Of a stretch of DNA of 64,000 nt, positions 50,944 through 58,208 are shown in pieces; the first letter of the stretch is position 1, and the number at the start of each line of letters is the position of its first letter. The stretch is from positions 1,522,053 through 1,586,052 of the forward strand of contig NC_020504.1 of NCBI RefSeq assembly GCF_000349325.1, given 5' to 3'. Under the pieces are notes generated by a model. That model worked only from the letters and a program-made list of their open reading frames with translations, was not told the DNA's origin and made no database searches. Source of the DNA: Streptomyces davaonensis JCM 4913. GTDB lineage: Bacteria > Actinomycetota > Actinomycetes > Streptomycetales > Streptomycetaceae. A program made the position numbers and the translations under genes.

Positions 50944-51648
50944 GTGGACGAGGAGACGGCCCCGCAGAAGGGCACCGTGACGCAGCGCGCCATCGAGCGG
51001 ATCAAGGCGCTGATCGGTGAGGGAAGCCTGGAGCCGGGCCAGCGGTTGCCGACCGAGCGTGATCTCGCGGCACAGCTCGGCATCTCCCGCAGTTCGATGC
51101 GCGAGGCGATCCGGGCGCTCACCGTGATGGGGGTACTGGAGGCCAGGCACGGCTCCGGCATCTACGTCACGCGGCTGGAGGCGGGCGACCTCCTGGAGAC
51201 CTTCGGCGTGGTCGCGGATCTGTCCCGGGGGCCGGGTCTGGTGGAGCTGCTGGAGGTGCGCCGCATCCTGGAGTCAACGGCGACGGCGCTGGCGGCGGCG
51301 CGCATCACGCCCGACCAACTCGCCGAGGTCGAACGGCACTTGAAGGCCATGAACGCCACCGACGACCCGGAACAGATCCTCGCCCACGACCTCGCCTTCC
51401 ACCGCGAGATCGCGGCGGCCGCGGGCAACGACACGATGGCCGCAATCCTGGAGGGCCTGTCCTCGCGCACCTTCCGGGCCCGGGTCTGGCGGGGCTACCA
51501 GGAGGAGGGCGCGTTCACCCGCACCCGCCGCGAGCACGCCGCGATCCATCGGGCGTTGGTCGCCCGCGATCCCGAGGCGGCGCGGGCTGCGGCGGCGGCG
51601 CATGTGGGGGAGGTGGAGGAGTGGTTGCGGGCGCAGTTGGAGTCCTAG
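50944..51648 (+). CDS. GntR (FadR/FCD) regulator of the fucose operon
   Basis: A 234-residue regulator starting at GTG 50944 behind GAGGAAG. The wHTH reads AIERIKALIGEGSLEPGQRLPTERDLAAQLGISRSSMREAIRALTVMGVLEARHGSGIYV. The FCD ligand domain has metal-type residues in HDLAFHREIAAAAGN and REHAAIHRALVARD. It is divergent from the binding-protein gene with a consensus palindrome between, so it should repress the L-fucose operon and respond to a sugar acid intermediate. Its end is only 10 bases from the end of the convergent caspase gene. Confidence 0.88.
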   Translation: MDEETAPQKGTVTQRAIERIKALIGEGSLEPGQRLPTERDLAAQLGISRSSMREAIRALTVMGVLEARHGSGIYVTRLEAGDLLETFGVVADLSRGPGLVELLEVRRILESTATALAAARITPDQLAEVERHLKAMNATDDPEQILAHDLAFHREIAAAAGNDTMAAILEGLSSRTFRARVWRGYQEEGAFTRTRREHAAIHRALVARDPEAARAAAAAHVGEVEEWLRAQLES

Positions 51649-51658
51649 CGGCAGCGTG

Positions 51659-54583
51659 TTAGTCGAGAACCGCTTCCATCACCTTTCGCGCGATGGGCGC
51701 GGCCGCTCCGTCGGCCTCATCGTCCTGCACGACAACCGCGACCGCGACGGAAGCGTTCGACGCGGACTCCGCCTTCGCATACGAGATGAACCACGCGTAT
51801 GCGCTCTCGCTGTCGACCGACTGAGCCGTGCCGGGTTTGCCCCCGACCTCGACGTCCCTGATGGCGGCATCGGTTCCGGTGCCGCTGTCGACAACTGCCC
51901 GCATCATCTGTTGCAGCTTGCGAGCAGTGGCCTCGGAGGTGGGCCGACTCAACACCTTTGGTTCGGTGGCATCGCCGTCGGCGGGGGCCGCCCGCACCAG
52001 GTACGGTCGCATCAGCGTGCCGTCATTGGCGACGGCCGCCGCCACCATCGCCATCTCGAGCGGAGTGGCCCGGGTGTTGTACTGCCCGATAGCGCTGAGG
52101 GCGTTCTGCGAAGGGCTCGTCTTCTCGGGGTAGATGGACTCCACCGCGCGGAGCGGCACCAGATGTTCGGCGTTGAAGCCGAACTCCTCTGCCTGCGCGA
52201 GCACCTTGTCGCTGCCGAGGTCGAAACCGATCTTGCCGAAGACGGTGTTGCAGGAGTGCCGCAAGGCGTCCTTCAGGGACGCGTTCTCGCAAGGTGCGTC
52301 CGTCTCGTTGCTCAACTGGGTGGTGGTCTCGGGCAGGGTCCACGGAGAGGGAGTGTTGGTCCGGTCCTCGATGGACGTGTACAGGTCGTTCTCAAGCGCC
52401 GCGGCGGCGGTGACCACTTTGAACGTGGATCCCGGCGGATATGTCTGCCGCAACGCCCGATTGAGCATCGGCTGCTTCTTGTCGTTCTGTAGCTTCTTCC
52501 AGGCATCGTCATGCTCGGGCGAGGCGCCGGCGAAGGTCGAGGGGTCGTACGACGGCGTCGAGACCAGGGCCAGGATGGCGCCGGTGCGAGGATCGAGCGC
52601 AACGACGGCGCCCTCGCGGTCGCCCAGAGCGCTGAAGGCCGCCTTCTGCGCGGATGCGTTGATGGTGGTGGCGACATCCTGGCCGGTCCTCTGGCTGGTG
52701 CGGGTGGCCGTGAGCACCTCGTCCTCGACCTGTTCGAGCAGTGAGGTGCCGAATGCCTGCGAGGCGTAACCGGAGACGGCCGCGTACAGTTGGCCGTCGG
52801 AATAGGTGCGCTGGTAGCGCTGCTTGCCGCCGGTGTCCTTCGAGCCGGTGATGGGCTCGTCCTCGACCAGAATGTCTCCGCGCGGCCGATCGTAGCGCGC
52901 CAAGGTCCCGTCGGCGGGACGGCCGAGCAGTAATGCCACGACGACCACGCCCACGGTCGACAGGGCGGCAACGCCATGGAGCAGCTGCCCCCTTGGGGAG
53001 AGCCGAGGCAGGCGTGTGCGCCCGATGAGCGGAATCAGAGCGGGGGCCATCAGGTACAGAACGGTGACGGCCGCGAGGATGACGTGAGCGCCGGTGAACT
53101 GCCGGCCGGGGACGAGAGCCGCGCGGATCCCGAGGGTCAGGACCGTACCCGCACCGAGTGCGGCCACGGCGGCATGCGCCCGGACGAGCAGACGTCGGCC
53201 GACCGGACGTGCGGTGGACGGTTCAGGCCCCAGCAAGGTGACGGCAGGCACGGGGACATCCGTGGCCGGGACGTCTGCGACGGTCTCCGCGTAGGTCGTC
53301 ACGGACACCGTCAGCTCGCACTCTCCCGTCGCGGCACGCACGATCACGTGGCCTTCATAAACGCCCGGTTCCCGGGTCAGCGCTGACAGCGCCATCCCTT
53401 CAACGGTCGGTCGTATCCGCAACCATTCACTGTCCGAGGAGAGTTCCAGGGTCGCCTGCACCACCGGGGGCCCGAACACCGGTATGCCGGACTCCGGCCC
53501 CGGTCGGCCGACCGGGATCACGCCAAGGTCCCAGTGGGCGGTGGTGGTCCGCGGAGCCGCGGCGGCGCCGGCCTCCAGCGCCGCCTCACGCACTCTCCCG
53601 CTCTCGTCACGGGCGAGTCTCCGCAGTTCGGCGAGGGCGGCCAGCGCCCGGGACACGTCCGGCCCGTCCAGCGAGGCCCGCAGGTCGGCCACGCTTCGGA
53701 GCCGCTGCTCCAACGGGTCAGGCTCCGCCCGGACTTCGGCGCCCATCGGCAGGGCCACCGTAGCCGGGCGCCGGACCGAGCGGGCGATGGTGAGGTCGCC
53801 GTACGCGCCGAACATCCACAGTTGCGGGTTCTGGTGCGGGGTGACCGCGCGGACGCGGCCACCGATGTACTCCGCCAGCTCCGCCAGGCCGACCGCACCG
53901 TCTCCGCCCAGGTCGGCTTCGCCGGTCCGCAGCCCTTCGACGAGCGCGCCGGTGAACAGGGACGGCCCTGGCTCCCCTTCGGCGACCCCGGCGCCCATGG
54001 TCGACCCTGCTACCGCGCTCGGCACCATGCGGCTGCCCTCGAAGGCGTACTCCACGGCGCTCGACGCGGTGAGCACCGCCCGGCCGCGCTCGCCGTCGGA
54101 ACGCTCCAGAGCGCTGAAGTTGTCCTCCACGTGCACGTCGGGGTCGGCTCGGTTGAAAAGGCCCCGCTCGAACGCTCCGGCGTAACAGCAGTCCAGCATC
54201 ACCGCGGCCCGCCCGGCCCTGCTGCGCAGCATCAACCGGCTGACGTACTCAGCCGGAATCGCCGTCGACTCCAGCCGGGTTCGGACGGTGTCCCTGGCGG
54301 CGAGGAAGAGCTTCCCGCCTTCGTCCTTCAGCCCGTGACAGGCGAAGTGCAACAGGAGCGTGTCCGAGACCGAGCAGTCGGCAAAGAAGTCCTCCACCCC
54401 TCGGCGAAGTTCGTGCGCACCGACGTCGTTCAGCACCTCAACGGTGAACGCACCGATCGCCGGATCGCCCAGAATCCGGGCGAGATCGGTCGCATCCCGA
54501 ATCGGTGCCCACAGAGCGCGCAGGCTCGGGTCCTCGTACGAGCTCGTGGCGACCAGCAGCGCGTGGCGTCTGCGCTCTCTCAT
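51659..54583 (-). CDS. Caspase-transmembrane-penicillin-binding protein fusion
   Basis: A 974-residue fusion. Residues 1-265 are a caspase-like C14 protease of the EACC1-associated type: catalytic H83 in FACHGLKDEG and C133 in MLDCCYAGAF. Residues about 345-435 form a beta-sandwich (LGVIPVGRPG, SEWLRIRPTVEGM, GVYEGHVIVRAATG). Three helices (about 471-490, 498-520, 536-554) lead to a penicillin-binding transpeptidase (about 560-974) with S719-TF-K722, S777-C-N779 and K916-P-G-T, the last differing from the usual KTG. Three helices put the caspase inside and the transpeptidase outside. Leu551 is a TTA codon, so translation should need the bldA tRNA. The ATG overlaps the EACC1 stop by four bases. 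It may sense wall damage or beta-lactams and trigger proteolysis; that is inference. Confidence 0.88.
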   Translation of the reverse strand: MRERRRHALLVATSSYEDPSLRALWAPIRDATDLARILGDPAIGAFTVEVLNDVGAHELRRGVEDFFADCSVSDTLLLHFACHGLKDEGGKLFLAARDTVRTRLESTAIPAEYVSRLMLRSRAGRAAVMLDCCYAGAFERGLFNRADPDVHVEDNFSALERSDGERGRAVLTASSAVEYAFEGSRMVPSAVAGSTMGAGVAEGEPGPSLFTGALVEGLRTGEADLGGDGAVGLAELAEYIGGRVRAVTPHQNPQLWMFGAYGDLTIARSVRRPATVALPMGAEVRAEPDPLEQRLRSVADLRASLDGPDVSRALAALAELRRLARDESGRVREAALEAGAAAAPRTTTAHWDLGVIPVGRPGPESGIPVFGPPVVQATLELSSDSEWLRIRPTVEGMALSALTREPGVYEGHVIVRAATGECELTVSVTTYAETVADVPATDVPVPAVTLLGPEPSTARPVGRRLLVRAHAAVAALGAGTVLTLGIRAALVPGRQFTGAHVILAAVTVLYLMAPALIPLIGRTRLPRLSPRGQLLHGVAALSTVGVVVVALLLGRPADGTLARYDRPRGDILVEDEPITGSKDTGGKQRYQRTYSDGQLYAAVSGYASQAFGTSLLEQVEDEVLTATRTSQRTGQDVATTINASAQKAAFSALGDREGAVVALDPRTGAILALVSTPSYDPSTFAGASPEHDDAWKKLQNDKKQPMLNRALRQTYPPGSTFKVVTAAAALENDLYTSIEDRTNTPSPWTLPETTTQLSNETDAPCENASLKDALRHSCNTVFGKIGFDLGSDKVLAQAEEFGFNAEHLVPLRAVESIYPEKTSPSQNALSAIGQYNTRATPLEMAMVAAAVANDGTLMRPYLVRAAPADGDATEPKVLSRPTSEATARKLQQMMRAVVDSGTGTDAAIRDVEVGGKPGTAQSVDSESAYAWFISYAKAESASNASVAVAVVVQDDEADGAAAPIARKVMEAVLD

Positions 54584-54960
54584 GACCGGTCTGCCGTCAC
54601 CACCGCGAGCCAGGCGTCGGCCAGCCGTCGCTGTTCCGCGCTGTCGACGCCGGTGACCTCAAGCCGGTTACCGTCTATCTCCAGCACGACGGTCCCGGAT
54701 TCGGTCCGGGCCATCCACTCTCGGACGACGGCGAGGGTGCCCTCCAGCAAGGGCAGCGACGGTTGCAGGACGACCAGCAGCGCGCCCAGCGCCTCGACGA
54801 GTCCGGAGCGGCTGTTGGGCGGAGCCACGCCGGACTCCAACGGCCCGACCCGGTCGACGTCAAGCGTCAGCAGGTCCTCGCGCAGCGCCTCCAGTTGCCA
54901 GGGCTGCGCGGCGGCCGCCTCCTCGTGTCCGAGCGCGACGACACTCAACTCTGCGGACAT
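54580..54960 (-). CDS. EACC1 (effector-associated constant component 1)
   Basis: A 126-residue small protein. The order PWQLEALREDLLTLD, RVGPLESGVAPPNSRSGLVE, ALGALLVVLQPSLPLLEGTLAVVREWMART, GTVVLEIDGNRLEVTGVDSAEQRRLADAWLAV matches the EACC1 family: N-terminal strand/helix, a central hydrophobic helical hairpin that may insert in membrane, and a C-terminal strand pair. EACC1 genes are known to sit directly before caspase- or trypsin-like effector genes in actinobacterial conflict systems. ATG 54960 follows GGGAGGG. The four-base overlap with the caspase-PBP gene implies coupled expression. Its biochemical job is not established; it may hold or recruit the effector. Confidence 0.82.
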   Translation of the reverse strand: MSAELSVVALGHEEAAAAQPWQLEALREDLLTLDVDRVGPLESGVAPPNSRSGLVEALGALLVVLQPSLPLLEGTLAVVREWMARTESGTVVLEIDGNRLEVTGVDSAEQRRLADAWLAVVTADRS

Positions 54961-55015
54961 GAGCCCTCCCCGTGCGGGCCCCTCGCAGCGGGCGGGAGGG
55001 GGCCGTGGCGCGTCC

Positions 55016-55105
55016 AGTGTGGCAGTCACACCTTCGTGCGGCGACCGAGTTGCCACACTTCACAAACCACACAACTGTCAACCGTCCCTGATGGAACAAC
55101 AGTTG
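55016..55105. promoter_or_regulatory. Inverted repeats upstream of EACC1-caspase
   Basis: The 169-base gap between the GH38 gene and EACC1 holds two inverted repeats. AGTGTGGCA (55016-55024) pairs with TGCCACACT (55051-55059), and CAACTGT (55072-55078) with ACAGTTG (55099-55105). The second pair may be the GH38 terminator and the first an operator or attenuator for the effector unit. Neither assignment is certain. Confidence 0.45.
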
Positions 55106-55129
55106 GCCCCCGCCACACCCGTTCCGTCG

Positions 55130-58100
55130 TCACGCCCTCCTGAACCGCAACGTCACCAGCTCGAACGGCCGCAGTCGTACGGCGACACCGTTGCCGTCGC
55201 GCTCCACAGGGCTGTCGTCGAGCGGGCGCTCCAGCAGGTCGGTGGCGACGACGTCCGCGACCTCGAACCCGGCGGTCAGCCTCGCGCGGCAGCGGCCGCC
55301 GTGGGCCTCGTGGAACCGTACGACCACGTCCCCGCTGCCGTCGTCGGCGAGTTTGACCGCGGTGATGACGACCGCGTCCCGGTCGACGCCGACCAGCGGG
55401 GCGACCTCGCCGGTGCCGGTGAGCCGTCGCTCGGGCAGGTTGATCCGCCAGCCCTCGCGGACCGCGTCGCCGATGCCCGCGCCCGGCACCAGGGCGTGGC
55501 GGAAGCGGTGGACGCCCTGGTCGGTCTCCGGGTCCGGGAAGCGGGGGGCCCGGAGCAGGGAGACGCGAACCGTCGTGGTCGTGCCGCGGTCGCCGTCGGT
55601 GCGGACCGTGCGGGTCACGTCGTGGCCGTACGTCGAGTCGTTGACGATCGCGACGCCCCAACCCGGCTCCTCCACGTGCACGAACCGGTGGTTGCACGCC
55701 TCGAACTTGGCCGCCTCCCAGGAGGTGTTGGTGTGCGTGGGCCGGTGGAAGTGCCCGAACTGGGTCTCGGACGCGTACCGTTCGGCGTGCACGTCGAGCG
55801 GGAAGGCGAGCTTGAGGAACTTCTCCGTCTCGTGCCAGTCCACCTCCGTGTCGATCAGCAGCCGCCGCTCCCCTGGTGCGAGGGACAGCAGTTGGGTGAT
55901 CCGGGAGCCGCCGAAGGACCGGGTGATGCGCACCCCGTCACCCTCGAGGGCGATGTCGTCCACGTCGGTGAGGTCGGTGACCGTGTTGCGGTAGAACTCA
56001 TCGACGTCCCAGGCGTCCCACATGTTCGGGAAGTCCGGGTGGAGTTGGAGGAGGTTCCCGGCGCGTCCGGGGGCGATGGTCTCGCGGTCGGCGTCATGGT
56101 CGTAGGCGGAGACGACCAGGCCCCGGGCGTCGATCTCGACCCGGAGCAGGCCGTTGTCGAGGACGTGTCCGCCGTCTCGGCGCCCGGAGACGGTGGTCCG
56201 GCCCTCGGTGACCGGGGTCCGCGCACCGCCCGCCGGAACGCCTTCGCGGATGTGCGGGGCGGAGTTGAAGACCAGCGTGGTCGAGCCGTCACCGGCGAGG
56301 GCCCGCTGGGCCGCGTCGATGATCGCCGTCAGTTCGTCCGCCAGCCGGTCGTACGTCGCACGCGCCTCCCGGTGCACCCATGCGATGGACGAGCCGGGCA
56401 GGATGTCGTGGAACTGGTGCAGCAGCACCGTCTTCCAGAAGCGGTCCAACTCCTCGTACGGATAAGGGAATCCGGTCCGTACGGCCGCCGTCGCCGCCCA
56501 GAGTTCGGCCTCGCGCAGGAGGTGTTCGCTGCGCCGGTTGCCCTGTTTGGTCCTGGCCTGGCTGGTGAGGGTGGCGCGGTGGAGTTCGAGGTAGAGCTCG
56601 CCGACCCAGACCGGTGGATTCGGGTACTCGGCCTCGGCCTTGGCGAAGAACTCCGCCGGGGTCTCCCACACCACGGTCGCCGAGCCTTCGAGGTCGCGCA
56701 GCCGGGCCGCCTTGGCGACCATCTCACGGGTGGTGCCGCCGCCTCCGTCGCCCCAGCCGGTGGGCGCGAGGGAGTGCCGGGCGACGCCCTTGTCCTTGAA
56801 GTTCCGGGCGGCGTGGGCGATTTCGCTGCCCTTCATGGAGCAGTTGTAGGTGTCGACGGGCGGGAAGTGGGTGAAGATCCGGGTGCCGTCGATGCCTTCC
56901 CAGGTGAAGGTGTGGTGGGGGAACTTGTTCGTCTGCGACCAGGAGATCTTCTGGGTCAGCAGCCACTTGGCCCCGGCCGCCTTGATGATCTGCGGGAGTC
57001 CGGCGGCGAAGCCGAAGGTGTCGGGCAGCCACGCCTCGTCGTTCTCGATGCCGAACTCGTCGAGGAAGAACCGCTTGCCGTGCACGAACTGCCGGGCCAT
57101 CGCCTCCGAGCCCGGCATGTTGGTGTCCGACTCCACCCACATCCCGCCGGCCGGCACGAACCGCCCGTCCGCCACCGCCTTCTTCACCCGGGCCCACACC
57201 TCGGGCCGGTGCTCCTTCACCCACGCCCACTGCTGGGCCTGGGACATGGTGAACACGAACTCGGGCTCGTCCTCCAGCAGCGCGGTCATGTTCGCGGTGG
57301 TGCGGGCCACCTTGCGGACCGTCTCGCGCAGCGGCCACAGCCACGCCGAGTCGATGTGCGCGTGCCCGACGGCGCTGATCCGGTGGGCGGTGGGCACGGC
57401 GGGCTCGGACAGCACCGTCTCCAGCCGCGCCCGCGCCTGCGCCGCCGTGCCGTTCACGTCCTGAAGGTCGACGGCGTCCAGCGCCTTCTCCACCGCCCGC
57501 AGGATCTCCCAGCGGCGCGCGGAGTCCACGGGCAGCTCGGCCATCAGCTCGCCGAGCACCTCCAGGTCGAGCACCAGTTCCCACACCGTCTCGTCGAGGA
57601 CGGCGAGATCCATCCGGGCGAGCCGGTACTGCGGTTCGCTGCCCGCGGTCTCCTTGTCCCCCAACTGGGTTGGCAGGAAGGGGTGGTAGTCGAGGATGAC
57701 GGGGTTGGAGGCGGCCTCGATGTGCAGCCGTACCTCCTCGCCGCCCACCACGGGCGCGCCGATCCGCACCCACTGGTTGCGCGGGTTGAGGCCCTTCACC
57801 GGGATGCCGTCGGGCCGGTAGACCAGGCCCTCGCACTGGAAGCCGGGCATGTTCTCGTCGAAGCCGAGATCCAGCAGGGCCTCGACGGTCCGGCCGACCC
57901 AGGCCTCGGGGACGGTTCCGGTGACCCGGAACCAGCTGGTGCCCCACGGAGCACCCCAGCGGGCGCCCACCTCGATCGGCTCGGGTTCGGCCGCGAGTCC
58001 CTCGGCCACCGGCACGGGCTCGCCGGGCGCGTGCCACACCGCCACCTCCAGCGGTACGGATTCGGGGTACACGGCGGGTCGGATGCGCTCGTCGAGGACG

Positions 58101-58141
58101 CGCTTGAGGCGGGCTTCGACCAGGCTGCGGTCGTCATGCAT
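55130..58141 (-). CDS. Alpha-mannosidase (GH38)
   Basis: A 1003-residue cytoplasmic GH38 enzyme. The zinc-binding motif is H260-A-H262-I-D264 (GHAHIDSAWLWPLRET), and the nucleophile is D374 in LPDTFGFAAGLPQI. Further conserved stretches are GTRIFTHFPPVDTYNCSM and GWGDGGGGTTREM, followed by the C-terminal beta domains. There is no signal peptide, so it acts on imported oligosaccharides. It should release alpha-linked mannose from N-glycan-derived fragments. It is the last glycan gene of the operon that includes GH85, GH5 and a CUT1 transporter, and follows GH85 by 67 bases. Confidence 0.92.
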   Translation of the reverse strand: MHDDRSLVEARLKRVLDERIRPAVYPESVPLEVAVWHAPGEPVPVAEGLAAEPEPIEVGARWGAPWGTSWFRVTGTVPEAWVGRTVEALLDLGFDENMPGFQCEGLVYRPDGIPVKGLNPRNQWVRIGAPVVGGEEVRLHIEAASNPVILDYHPFLPTQLGDKETAGSEPQYRLARMDLAVLDETVWELVLDLEVLGELMAELPVDSARRWEILRAVEKALDAVDLQDVNGTAAQARARLETVLSEPAVPTAHRISAVGHAHIDSAWLWPLRETVRKVARTTANMTALLEDEPEFVFTMSQAQQWAWVKEHRPEVWARVKKAVADGRFVPAGGMWVESDTNMPGSEAMARQFVHGKRFFLDEFGIENDEAWLPDTFGFAAGLPQIIKAAGAKWLLTQKISWSQTNKFPHHTFTWEGIDGTRIFTHFPPVDTYNCSMKGSEIAHAARNFKDKGVARHSLAPTGWGDGGGGTTREMVAKAARLRDLEGSATVVWETPAEFFAKAEAEYPNPPVWVGELYLELHRATLTSQARTKQGNRRSEHLLREAELWAATAAVRTGFPYPYEELDRFWKTVLLHQFHDILPGSSIAWVHREARATYDRLADELTAIIDAAQRALAGDGSTTLVFNSAPHIREGVPAGGARTPVTEGRTTVSGRRDGGHVLDNGLLRVEIDARGLVVSAYDHDADRETIAPGRAGNLLQLHPDFPNMWDAWDVDEFYRNTVTDLTDVDDIALEGDGVRITRSFGGSRITQLLSLAPGERRLLIDTEVDWHETEKFLKLAFPLDVHAERYASETQFGHFHRPTHTNTSWEAAKFEACNHRFVHVEEPGWGVAIVNDSTYGHDVTRTVRTDGDRGTTTTVRVSLLRAPRFPDPETDQGVHRFRHALVPGAGIGDAVREGWRINLPERRLTGTGEVAPLVGVDRDAVVITAVKLADDGSGDVVVRFHEAHGGRCRARLTAGFEVADVVATDLLERPLDDSPVERDGNGVAVRLRPFELVTLRFRRA

Positions 58142-58208
58142 GCGGGGTGCTCCGTAGGTCGTCCGGATGTGCGTGGGGGTTACCGGCGGTGGTGACGGTC
58201 GCGGGCGG

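Noticed and set aside
53534..58195. A 1553-codon open frame on the plus strand
   Set aside because: It is antisense to the caspase-PBP, EACC1 and GH38 genes and is low-complexity Gly/Val/Arg/Asp-rich, a GC-bias shadow. The opposite frames have clear domains and ribosome sites.
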